Shown here one piece after another: positions 1 through 8,700 of a stretch of 64,000 nt of DNA. This DNA is from an uncultured Marinobacter sp. (GTDB lineage Bacteria > Pseudomonadota > Gammaproteobacteria > Pseudomonadales > Oleiphilaceae). The position numbers and the translations under genes were made by a program. The notes beneath the pieces are model-generated. The model worked only from the letters and a program-made list of their open reading frames with translations. It had not been told where the DNA came from and ran no database searches. The DNA lies in contig NZ_CAJXKQ010000011.1 in the NCBI RefSeq assembly GCF_913055835.1, forward strand, positions 1 through 64,000. Direction: 5' to 3'. The stretch's first letter is position 1; every line of letters starts with the position of its first letter.

Positions 1-55
1 AAAACAACGTCTGAAATTCCCGATTTTCGCTGCATTGAAACAATATCGGCAAAAA

Positions 56-271
56 TCACCGGTTATTCAGACCTTCCTTAGGTGAGCACTGTAGATGATC
101 TGCTAGCAGGTAGATTTTTTCGATAGTGATATTCACTTCTCCTCTCTCAATCTTCCCCAAATAACTTCGATCAATTCCCGTTTCATGAGCGAGTCGTTCC
201 TGAGAAAACCCTTTCGATTTTCGAATCGCACGCAAATTCCGGCCAAACGCCTCACAAATCGGTGAGCCCAT
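56..271 (-). CDS. XRE-family HTH transcriptional regulator
   Basis: This 71-residue protein is almost entirely one Cro/C1-type helix-turn-helix (about residues 8-65). It shows the usual pattern of the fold: NLRAIRKSKGFSQERLA, then TGIDRSYLGKIERGEVN, then a hydrophobic third segment. It should bind operator DNA as a dimer and has no room for a sensor domain. The ATG is preceded by a GAGGGC ribosome site. It diverges from the winged-helix/helicase pair that starts near 388, so by analogy with controller (C) proteins of restriction and phage-defence loci it is the likely regulator of that pair. The fold is clear; the target is inferred. Confidence 0.85.
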   Translation of the reverse strand: MGSPICEAFGRNLRAIRKSKGFSQERLAHETGIDRSYLGKIERGEVNITIEKIYLLADHLQCSPKEGLNNR

Positions 272-387
272 TTCTTGCCCTCACAAAAGACAAGACTATG
301 GTTTCTTGAGGCATGGGAGACCACGGCATATACTACCCATTTTTCGGGGGTCGACCAGATCGACCTAGAGACCAATCGGACCGCCTT

Positions 388-939
388 ATGAAAAAATCGC
401 AACCACTGAGCGTCGACAAGATCCTGATCGAACTCCTGAGACAGCAGCCAGATACTCCTTTTTCCAATACCAGCATTCGGGATATGTATCTTCTTCAAAT
501 ACCCGAAGTTCAGCGGCCAAGCCGCAACCAAGTTCGCAAGCACATATACAGAGAACTTCTACGCCTTGAAAAGGCAAAAGTTATCGATCGCTACGAGGGA
601 TCGACTGGTCGCGGATGCAAGTTTATCTACCGTTCAAACAAACAAGACATTTCCCTGGAATCCAAGCCTTCTCCATTTAAGGCTGCATATGGGCACGTTG
701 AATCGTCGATGGATAGTGATACACAGCGGGCGTTGCAGGAGGAGCTTTCTAAAAGAAAGGTCGAACTGATTGCCAGTATTGGTGAAGCGGAGGAATACCA
801 GCGCCTATATCACAAGTACCCGGCACTTCGGAGCGCCGTGAAGGCGCAGTACCTGGAGTCTCGGGAGAGAAGCACAAAGCTACTAGGTCAACTTCGTGCT
901 GTAGAGTCGGTCATCACTAAAATTGGGTTTCCCGCATGA
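388..939 (+). CDS. Winged-helix/coiled-coil protein of unknown function, partner of SF2 helicase
   Basis: A protein of about 183 residues that I do not recognise as a named family. The first 80 residues look like a winged helix (SVDKILIELLRQQP, a basic segment SRNQVRKHIYRELLRLEKA, and a wing-like GSTGRGCKFIYR). The rest is charged and helical and probably forms a coiled coil. The frame is open from an ATG at 313, but the extra 25 residues look non-protein-like, and starting at 388 leaves room for a divergent promoter. Its stop overlaps the helicase start (ATGA, 936-939), so the two are translationally coupled and probably work together. A DNA-recognition or regulatory subunit for the helicase is inference. 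Confidence 0.7.
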   Translation: MKKSQPLSVDKILIELLRQQPDTPFSNTSIRDMYLLQIPEVQRPSRNQVRKHIYRELLRLEKAKVIDRYEGSTGRGCKFIYRSNKQDISLESKPSPFKAAYGHVESSMDSDTQRALQEELSKRKVELIASIGEAEEYQRLYHKYPALRSAVKAQYLESRERSTKLLGQLRAVESVITKIGFPA

Positions 940-2336
940 TCCAATTGCGCGTTTGGCAGCGCGAGTGCGTCGATCAAGCTCTTCAAGCTTTTGAGTACCA
1001 AACCCACTTTCTATGCCACGCAACACCTGCGGCGGGCAAAACCGTCATGGTAGCGTCAGTGGCTAAGGCCCTTCTGGAACGCAATAAAATCGATTTCGTC
1101 CTATGCTTCTCCCCTTCACGGACAGTGTCGCAAAGCGTCGCCTCGACATTTAGCCAAATCCTTGGGCGAAGCTTCAATGGCCAGATTGGGGCCGCGGGTG
1201 GTTCTTACACCTATCAGTCGATGAACACGCTTCCCAGAGAGCTATGGCAAGTACTGGGTGAGCACAGAGTCTTCGTGGTTTTGGACGAGATCCATCACTG
1301 CTCCGGTAGCAGTTGGGACGAACTCACAATTGGCAACAGTTGGGGGCGAACAATTCTCGATAGGATTCAAGGAAAGGCCTCCCTCACAATGGCGCTATCA
1401 GGAACACCTTGGAGGAGTGACGACAACCCAATCGTACTTTCTCGCTACACGCAGCCTGACGGAGAGCTCCATTGCGATTACGAATACGGTTTAGAGCGGG
1501 CGGTTATCGACGGCGTTTGCCGAGCCCCAAAAATCGTGCTCACTGATAATCGGGAAATCAGCCTGAGGTCATCGGAACTCGGCCTCAAAACCTACTCCAG
1601 CATCCGGGAAACAATCAGTCAGGGTCATATTACATATCCTGACTTTCTGTTTCGGGACGAAGTGATCGACCATACACTCTCGGAAGCATCCAAAAAATTA
1701 TTAGAGATCCGGAAGCAGGTTCCATCCGCTGCTGGCCTCATCGTAGCTGCGACAGCGGCACATGCAAAGCAGATTGCAGTTCGGCTTGCGGCGCTCGGAG
1801 AAAGGCCTGTTGTTGTCACTTACAACACGCCCGGAGCCCATCAAATTATTTCAAACTTCAAAACATCATCTGATCGATGGATCATTTCTGTGGGGATGAT
1901 CAGTGAAGGAACTGACATCCCGAGATTGCAGGTGTGTTGTCATCTCAGCAGGATTCGAACAGAGCTCCATTTTCGGCAAGTTCTCGGCAGAATACTCCGG
2001 CGTCAAACAGGGGAGCCCTATGACATTGGTGGCTGGCTTTACGTCCTTGCTGAACCCAGTTTGACAGAGTTCGCACGCAGAATTGGTGAGGACCTACCAG
2101 GGCATCATGTGGTTTCATTTTCACCAAAATCATCAAAGCAAAGCACGGACGAAACTAAAAGGTCTGAAGTGCTGCAGAAAGAGAATTACACAACGGAGTG
2201 GGAACTCGATATCGATAATACGGGCACATGGGATGCTGCACCGGAACATAACGGCGCTAGGGAAACTATTGATCTATGTGTGAGCAATCAATACTGGAGT
2301 GAAGTTTTGTCCCTATTCGGGGAGAAGGTATTGTAG
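936..2336 (+). CDS. DEAD/DEAH-box SF2 helicase, probable defence or mobile-element ATPase
   Basis: A 466-residue superfamily 2 helicase. Walker A is ATPAAGKT (residues 29-36), the Walker B box is DEIHH (about 115-119), motif III-like SGTPWR lies near 155, and the C-terminal RecA lobe carries SEGTDIPRL and the arginine-rich RQVLGRILRRQ (motif VI). It resembles stand-alone Res-type helicases of genomic islands rather than RecG, RecQ or UvrB, and no nuclease domain is visible. It is coupled to the winged-helix gene by a 4-base overlap. A truncated IS3 element starts about 25 bases after its stop, so downstream cassette genes may have been lost. Helicase activity is confident; a role in phage defence is inferred from genomic setting only. 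Confidence 0.85.
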   Translation: MIQLRVWQRECVDQALQAFEYQTHFLCHATPAAGKTVMVASVAKALLERNKIDFVLCFSPSRTVSQSVASTFSQILGRSFNGQIGAAGGSYTYQSMNTLPRELWQVLGEHRVFVVLDEIHHCSGSSWDELTIGNSWGRTILDRIQGKASLTMALSGTPWRSDDNPIVLSRYTQPDGELHCDYEYGLERAVIDGVCRAPKIVLTDNREISLRSSELGLKTYSSIRETISQGHITYPDFLFRDEVIDHTLSEASKKLLEIRKQVPSAAGLIVAATAAHAKQIAVRLAALGERPVVVTYNTPGAHQIISNFKTSSDRWIISVGMISEGTDIPRLQVCCHLSRIRTELHFRQVLGRILRRQTGEPYDIGGWLYVLAEPSLTEFARRIGEDLPGHHVVSFSPKSSKQSTDETKRSEVLQKENYTTEWELDIDNTGTWDAAPEHNGARETIDLCVSNQYWSEVLSLFGEKVL

Positions 2337-2359
2337 CTTGGTCGGAAATTTTCATATGA

Positions 2360-2610
<251 letters not shown>

Positions 2611-2630
2611 AACATCAAAAGGTGCAATCA

Positions 2631-2954
2631 ATGAGCCGCTTCAGCACCAAGGCGACCGTATTTATGCATGGCAGACTTGCAGGGCATATGGAACGTATTG
2701 GAAGCCGCGTTCGGTTTCAGTACGACGCTCAATACCTAAAATTCGGTAGTGCCCTCAGCATGAGCTTACCTCTTCGTTCTGAGCCTTATGAGACAGAGGG
2801 GTTGCCTCCCTATTTCAGCGGTCTTTGCTCCGAGGGCTGGTTGAAACGAGTACAGGCGTACGAGCAGCGCATTGACCCCGAAGACAGTTTCACTTTGCTA
2901 ATCAATAACGGTAAGGATTTGGCAGGAGCTGTGACGATCGAGCCGTCTGCGTAA
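2631..2954 (+). CDS. HipS-like protein: orphan HipA N-terminal domain
   Basis: A protein of 107 residues matching the N-terminal subdomain of HipA (couple_hipA type): a first strand motif VFMHGRLAGHMER, then FQYDAQYL, then SLPLRSEP and PPYFSGLCSEGWLKR, the hallmark stretch before the kinase core. HipA proteins are about 400 residues; this one stops after the small domain. In the tripartite HipBST system this domain is the separate protein HipS, an antitoxin for the HipT kinase. Here no HipT follows: the next gene is convergent and unrelated. The start was set at 2631 because the frame upstream is IS3 sequence. It is either a solitary HipS-like antitoxin or a leftover from a truncated locus. 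Confidence 0.75.
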   Translation: MSRFSTKATVFMHGRLAGHMERIGSRVRFQYDAQYLKFGSALSMSLPLRSEPYETEGLPPYFSGLCSEGWLKRVQAYEQRIDPEDSFTLLINNGKDLAGAVTIEPSA

Positions 2955-3005
2955 TCCCTACGCTGCCCGATCTGAATTGTTTATCAAAATTTTAGAGACT
3001 TACTG

Positions 3006-3049
3006 ACTTAGTATTAATTAGTAACGCGGATTACTAATTGGTACTAAGT
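3006..3049. repeat. 19-bp inverted repeat between convergent genes
   Basis: ACTTAGTATTAATTAGTAA at 3006-3024 can pair with 3031-3049 across a 6-base loop, with only two T-G wobble positions. It is AT-rich, lacks a long T tract, and lies between the HipS-like gene and the convergent nuclease gene. It may be a weak two-way terminator or an operator/recombination site. Confidence 0.5.
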
Positions 3050-3056
3050 GTCCGAT

Positions 3057-3776
3057 TTATGACCGGCATTCATCTATAAATGCGCCGATCCAAGTAGCCT
3101 CTTTGGGGCGCACTTTAAGTTTGTATATCTTGGTCAATCGATGAAAGCGAGCCACGTAGCTACAGGCCCCACTAGGTGGTAACCATTCATTCGGTCCTCT
3201 CGCACCTTTACTACGGTTCAAAGAGGCCTCAACGGGCCATAGATTGCGTTCGTCGTTTGCAAACCTCTCTCGACGCGCATCGGACCAGTTGCTTGCGCCC
3301 CTCTCCCAAGCCCAGGCGAGCGGCACCACGTGATCAATGTCGATTTCGCTGCTGTTCTGTATCAAGTTTCCGGTAAAAGGGCTGATCCAGCGACCGGTTA
3401 CCACGCGGCAACTCTTATCGGTCGCGAAACGCACTGGCGTACTGGAACTTGCAATCAATGCCTCAGCACGGCTGTTCTGGCAGTCGCCATCGGCATCGTC
3501 CCAGCCGTGTCCGAAGGCCGATCGTCTGTACGAATCGGCCCGATGTTTGTTCAGTTTGGGCGCGTTATTAGAGGCCAACTGCTTGGGTAGGCGACCGCCA
3601 CTAGCCAGGCATGTCTCCAGTGAGTCAAAGCCGTGGAATTTTTCGATGCGATCGTAATATGAGCTTTCAGGTGGATGACAAATGCCCGAAGACGTCTTTT
3701 TGATTGTCTCAGCTGTAACGGGTGCAAACCCAATGACGAGTATGAGCACCAGTAATGAGGACGGGAGATACCGCAA
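3057..3776 (-). CDS. Secreted HNH endonuclease (DUF1524/GmrSD-C-like)
   Basis: A 239-residue protein with an N-terminal signal peptide (SLLVLILVIGFAPVTA, cleavage near residue 22). Its core is an HNH/beta-beta-alpha-metal nuclease: EIDIDHVVPLAWAWERGA, then FANDERNLWPV, then NRSKGARGPNEWLPP. This matches the extracellular nuclease pattern DHVVPL...W...NL...N..K of DUF1524. It should act in the periplasm or outside the cell on DNA or RNA. The start is a TTG at 3776, favoured because AAGGAG lies 7 bases upstream. Such nucleases serve in nutrient scavenging or as competition effectors; nothing here decides between them. It reads convergently with the HipS-like gene. Confidence 0.85.
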   Translation of the reverse strand: MRYLPSSLLVLILVIGFAPVTAETIKKTSSGICHPPESSYYDRIEKFHGFDSLETCLASGGRLPKQLASNNAPKLNKHRADSYRRSAFGHGWDDADGDCQNSRAEALIASSSTPVRFATDKSCRVVTGRWISPFTGNLIQNSSEIDIDHVVPLAWAWERGASNWSDARRERFANDERNLWPVEASLNRSKGARGPNEWLPPSGACSYVARFHRLTKIYKLKVRPKEATWIGAFIDECRS

Positions 3777-3911
3777 CTACTTCTCCTTAAATACAACAAG
3801 CGTAATTTGGCTGCCATCGTATCGGGCACGGCCTCGCTTGTCTCGCCGTAGGAGATATCCCAATCGCTTTGCAGTGATATCGGCTTTCGCCGGGGGCCCA
3901 AGTCGCAGACA
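3777..3911 (-). pseudogene. Possible gene tail upstream of the HNH nuclease
   Basis: The frame ending at 3777 is open for 44 codons and reads like real protein (AKADITAKRLGYLLRRDKRG, then ITLVVFKEK), but no convincing start codon is present before the upstream stop at 3912-3914. Its end carries the AAGGAG that serves the nuclease gene. It may be the 3' remnant of a gene once in an operon with the nuclease; I do not recognise the family. From 3912 to 4137 I see nothing. Confidence 0.3.
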
Positions 3912-4137
3912 CTAGCTCGGAGTCAATTGATCAGGGGGATCGGGGCTCAACGCCGGCAAGGATGCCAGGCAAACGCGACACCTGCCCAGTGGTGTGACGC
4001 GCCAGGGAGAGACCTGGCTCCTGTCCCCAGAGACGTTTCGCCATAACCTCAGATTATGCGCAGTGGGTCTGCGCCAAACACAAGCACGCCACCAGAGCCG
4101 GCAGAGAGGTCAAAGGCACGTCCGTGTGCCCGTATCG

Positions 4138-4254
4138 CTATTTTTTCTTCCGAGACGATTTGCTCTTTTCGCCCACGGTTTCCCGCGGGTGTTTCTTGGC
4201 AAAGGTCTCGGTTACATAACGGCCCGTTACAGCGCTTCGGTATTTTTTGGACAT
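4138..4254 (-). CDS. Small basic conserved protein, 38 aa
   Basis: A short gene encoding a 38-residue very basic protein (MSKKYRSAVTGRYV at the start, several lysines at the end). A good GAGGTGA ribosome site lies 6-7 bases before the ATG. Proteins with the opening YRSAVTGRYVT and a following KHPRETVGE-like segment are widespread short hypothetical proteins in Proteobacteria, some mislabelled as transporters in databases. The function is unknown; the charge suggests nucleic-acid or membrane contact. It stands alone, between the nuclease region and the restriction operon. Confidence 0.7.
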   Translation of the reverse strand: MSKKYRSAVTGRYVTETFAKKHPRETVGEKSKSSRKKK

Positions 4255-4286
4255 GCGTCACCTCACATGAATGAAAAGATTCTAGT

Positions 4287-4311
4287 GATGCCGAGGGATG
4301 CCCTCGGCATC
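4287..4311. repeat. Perfect 11-bp hairpin with 3-base loop
   Basis: GATGCCGAGGG at 4287-4297 is followed by a 3-base loop and its exact complement at 4301-4311. No T tract follows on the plus strand. It lies about 33 bases upstream of the 38-residue gene's ATG on the minus strand. It could be a terminator for something upstream or a structured operator. Confidence 0.5.
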
Positions 4312-4876
4312 GTCCTCATTTAGTGGTTTGGCCAACTCCGGAAATGGGCGCAAACGCGCTGGAGCGTGCCATTGACCATTCGGAAGTAAGCTCGAACGTA
4401 GACAGCGGGTCTGATGACCATGGCTGATCTCCTGTACGAGATAGCCAGTGAGGTGATGGGCGCTTCGTCACAGACTGGGACCTTATAACCAATTGGTCTT
4501 GGCAGGAAAATCCTCAGTTTTGTACTATGCTCTTCCTATCAGCCTCACTGGCTGGTGGATTTCGGTAAGGGCCTTTCCGCCAAGATTGATCCCTTACCCC
4601 TCGGTTGCTAAAAACCTCAGGACTCAACCCCTGGGGTTTTTTTATTGCCTGAAAATCAAGCAACGCCTCGATGATACAAGATATGGTGACGGAAACAATA
4701 AGGTCATTATGAAAGAAGCATGCCTGTGGATATCGATTTTCAGTTAAAACAAATGCTTAATGATTTACCCACACTTATGTGCATAACAAAATGTTATCAA
4801 CATGTTGTGTTTGAGAGTTCTTGGCGGTGAGCAAATGATGGCGAACAGGCCGTTCTGCCATGTTGAGACAGATTTT
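4312..4876. other. Intergenic stretch downstream of the hsd operon
   Basis: No convincing gene is seen here. Apart from the terminator at 4611-4643, the stretch holds only short frames without recognisable content and an AT-rich segment around 4690-4830. Confidence 0.5.
4611..4643. terminator. Bidirectional intrinsic terminator
   Basis: AAAACCTCAGG (4611-4621) pairs with CCTGGGGTTTT (4630-4640) with one wobble pair, followed by TTT on the plus strand and by TTTTTAG on the minus strand. It is the first strong terminator downstream of the minus-strand restriction operon, which ends at 4877. Confidence 0.7.
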
Positions 4877-5689
4877 TTATTCTTTCGCCTCGCCCAAAGA
4901 GGCTTCCCATTGATCCAAGATATCGTCCAGCTTTGCGTGCTTTATTTGCTCTCTGAGCTCTTCTGAAGGGTTGGTAGCCAGTGCGATTGAGCGGAAAAAA
5001 GACTCCATGAACGCATGCAGATCGAAAGCGTCCCCTTTGTCTCGATTAGCCATTTTTTTGCGTTTTGCGCCCAAAAACAGACTGTAAAGCCAGAACCACA
5101 CCCCTGCACTCCAACTGACACGGCGTATTATTTTCTCAAGATCAACAATGAGTTCTTGGAGTGTTCTCTCGTTCGATGATTCGAGTTCTTGTTGTCCGAT
5201 CGCGCTTACCAGCGTTGCCTCTTCGCTATCGGGCAGTGCCTCAGTCATTGCAGCGACTATGTTCGTCAGGTTTTCCGATAACTTAGGGAGAAGCTTCATT
5301 CCGCGAACGCGGTGAGCCAACAGAGGATTGAATCTTGAGTAGTTGTATAGAGCCGTCTCATAGCTGTCGAGCAACTTTGGGTCTGCCCTGACCAAGCCAT
5401 CCATCAGCGTTGTAAGAATAGTGGCGACGTATTCCTTTGGAAACTCATTGACCATAATGCTTTTCAAATTTGGTCTGTCTCCAAGTATTTTCTTGAACTC
5501 GTCCTGGAATTCATCCACCGCCGCATTCAATTTTGGGCGTTCGATCAGTAGTTCGTGCCGTATTTCCATCAAGTGAAAAAGCAAGACACGAGAGCCCTCC
5601 CGGCGCTCCAGGCTCAGCTTCCAATAGTAACCAATGACGGCTAGCCCCGCGGTTACGAGTATCCCTGCATCAAACACGATTTCTTGCAT
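4877..5689 (-). CDS. Membrane-anchored protein of unknown function, last gene of the hsd operon
   Basis: About 270 residues. One N-terminal membrane segment (IVFDAGILVTAGLAVIGYYW) is followed by a long helical cytoplasmic region and a second hydrophobic stretch near residue 200 (AGVWFWLYSLFLG). No known domain is recognised. The ATG at 5689 is chosen; an upstream in-frame GTG at 5710 is possible. The gene starts within about 25 bases of the hsdR stop and must be cotranscribed with the restriction genes, which suggests a link to defence (sensing or abortive function), but this is only context. The nearest visible terminator follows at 4611-4643. Confidence 0.7.
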   Translation of the reverse strand: MQEIVFDAGILVTAGLAVIGYYWKLSLERREGSRVLLFHLMEIRHELLIERPKLNAAVDEFQDEFKKILGDRPNLKSIMVNEFPKEYVATILTTLMDGLVRADPKLLDSYETALYNYSRFNPLLAHRVRGMKLLPKLSENLTNIVAAMTEALPDSEEATLVSAIGQQELESSNERTLQELIVDLEKIIRRVSWSAGVWFWLYSLFLGAKRKKMANRDKGDAFDLHAFMESFFRSIALATNPSEELREQIKHAKLDDILDQWEASLGEAKE

Positions 5690-5714
5690 TGCTATACCTG
5701 TCCCCGCCACAAGG

Positions 5715-8700
5715 CTACGATTGTGACGAGGCGTCGTTAAACGTCCCTTTGTGAGACGGATTCTTGAGAAGGCTTAGAATCAGCAGTGCGAACGCTCTCT
5801 GTTTTGGTTCACTCTCCAATATTTCCATCGATAATTTTTCATGGTCCGTCATGGAGTCCAGCACCAGGTCAGTTAGCCGCTTTGGAAGCAATCCGTGCAT
5901 CACTTGATCCGGTGAGTGGCCGTCTACCTGAGCCATCACCGCTTCATCTCGGCGAACCCGATCAGCAATCCCGTTCGCAAAATGAAGCTGATCCTCATCG
6001 CTGACTTCAGCGCCGAAGATGTCATTCAGCTTTTCGATGATTTTGGACAGACGTTCTTTTTCCGGATCGTGGGGCTTTCCGGTGCCGACACCCGTAATCG
6101 GATCCAGTCCGTCCGAATCGTCCTCACCTTCTAACCGAAGCTCATGCTCCTTTCGCTTGGTGATCCGGTAATGGCTTAGCTCCAGCTCTGAAATATCGAT
6201 TTCGTCCTCATCTAAAATTTCCTGGCGCAGCAACGGTAGTAAGTGCTTGGCAAAAACGCATAGCTGTTCCAGCTCCGGATCCTCAAAGAACACAATCTGT
6301 GACAAGAACTCATAAGCCCGAACAAAGCTGCCCAGGTTTTTCTTGAACAGGTCCAATTGATCGAGGCCTTCGCCAATCTCTTTGAGAGAAGCGTCGGCCT
6401 GCTTTAAGCCAATTGCATTCCCATCAGCCTCAGCCTGCTGCCTGACAGCTCGGACCTGTGCTCGTTCGTCACGGAGCAGCTTGTATCGCTTGTTGAATCG
6501 CTCCCGGGCCGGCTGGCAGTAATAGCTAAGCTTGGAAGATGCGGCCTTGGGATCGAAGAACGCCCGCGCAAAGGCCTCCACTTCGTCCCAGTGGTACACC
6601 TGCTCGACATCCAGAGCTTCCTGGAGGTCATAAACCACCTGAGCGTCGGAGACGCCGGTCAGCTCCGCCTTGTTGTAGTACGGCAGGAACGAATCGAGGA
6701 TATCCTGGGCATCGTTGATGAAGTCCAGGATGAAGGTCTCCTTGCCAGGAAACAGCCGATTCAGGCGCGAGAGCGTCTGTACGCATTCCACACCCTTGAG
6801 TTTCTTGTCGACGTACATGGCGCAGAGCTTCGGCTGGTCGAAGCCAGTCTGATACTTGTTGGCGACCAGCATCACGTTGTATTCGTCGGTGTCGAACGCC
6901 CTGGCGTGATCCCGGCCATTCAGGCCCGGGTTCAAAAGACTGCTGGTTTCGGTGACTTCTTCCGGGATTACGTCATCGGGTGGTAGGCTTCCTGAAAAGG
7001 CAACCAGGGGGTGAACGTCCTGGTAGCCCTGACCTTTGATGTACTGTTGCATCGCCAGCTGGTACCGGACGGCTTCCTGTCGACTGCTGGTGACCACCAT
7101 GGCCTTTGCCTGGCCATCCAGCAGGTGCCGGACGTTTTCCCGGAAGTGCCCAACAATAATTTCGACCTTCTGGCTTATGTTGTAAGGATGCAGTCGCACC
7201 CATCGAGCCAGTGTGGTCCGGGCTTTCTTCGAATCGACCTCTTCGTCTTCTGCATCTGGATGCGCGAGCTTCCAAGCCACTGCGTAGGTGGTGTACCGCT
7301 TCAGCACGTCGAGGATGAAGCCTTCCTCAATGGCCTGGCGCATGGAGTAAACATGAAAGGGCTGAGGTTTGTTGGTTTCGCTACGCGGTTGTGTCGGGTC
7401 TGGCTCACGGCCAAACAACTCCAGGGTCTTGGCCTTGGGGGTCGCTGTGAATGCGTAGTAGCTGATCTTCTGGCTCGGTTTTCGGGCAGCCACCGCAGCG
7501 TCTAACAACTCCTCGGCGCTGACTTCCTCACCCTCCGGCAAATCACCGCCAAGAATCGCCTTCAGCTTGGTTGCAGAGGATCCTGTCTGCGATGAGTGCG
7601 CCTCGTCAGCTATGACAGCATATCGGCCCGCAGCCAACCTGGGGTGCTTATCCAAGGCATCGAACAAGGCTGGGAATGTCTGGATCGTAACGATGATGAT
7701 CCGGGTCTGTTCCGCTAATGCTTCGGCCAACTGTTCCGACTTACTCTGATTACCGAGATCCCGGGATATAGGCCGTACAACGCCCTGGGCGTGTTCAAAC
7801 TGGTAGATCGTATTCTGAAGCTGGCTATCCAGCACCGTACGGTCAGTTACCACGATGATCGAACTGAACAGCTTCTGGCCGTCCTCGTTGTAGAGTTGAG
7901 CCAGTTGATGTGCTGACCAGGCAATCGAGTTCGACTTCCCCGAACCGGCACTGTGTTGAATCAGATAACGCTTACCGGCCCCTTCGGCTTGTGTGGTTTG
8001 AACCAATTGATTGACCACATCCCACTGGTGGTAGCGGGGGAAGATCAGGGTTTCTTTGGTCTTCCGGTTGCCGTAGAAGTCCTCTACCGTCTTCTTCTCC
8101 AGGTGTAAGAACCGGCCAATCACTTTTAGCCAATTGTCCTTCTGGAACAGCTGTTGCCACAGATACGCCGTCGCGTAGGTGTCCTCATCCTCTGCCCTGG
8201 GGTTACCAGCGCCACCATCAGCAGTCCCTCGGTTGAACGGCAGGAAGAACGTGTCTTTGCCATTCAGTTTGGTGGTCATCGCCACCTCGTCCTGGCTCAC
8301 GGCAAAGTGGACCAGAGCCCCCCGCTTAAAGGTCAGCAGCGGTTCGGGCTTTCGTGTCAGCGAGTCTTTGACCGGTCGATCCTTTTTGTACTGGCGCTTA
8401 GCATGCTCGACGGTCTGCTTGAACTCGCTTTTGAGCTCCAGCGTCGCGGTAGGAATCCCATTGACGAAGAGCACCAGATCCAGACGGGGGTTGTAGTCCC
8501 CGGTCCGTGCGTGGGGTGAGTAAGACACTTCCTCCACCACGCGCAACCGGTTGGCGTTATATCGACGTTCTGTATCCGGGTTCATGCCGTGATCCGGTTT
8601 GAAGCTGCACAGATCGACCTTCACACCCGGTACTTTGAAACCATGGCGCAGCACATCGAGAGTGCCCTTTTTCTCAAGTTCCCGAACCGTTTTCTGGATG

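Noticed and set aside
313..387. Longer start for the winged-helix gene at ATG 313
   Set aside because: The extra residues look non-protein-like and would leave only about 40 bases between the divergent starts; 388 is preferred but not proven.
4493..4747. Plus-strand frame near the terminator downstream of hsd genes
   Set aside because: It spans the terminator hairpin and shows no coherent protein content.
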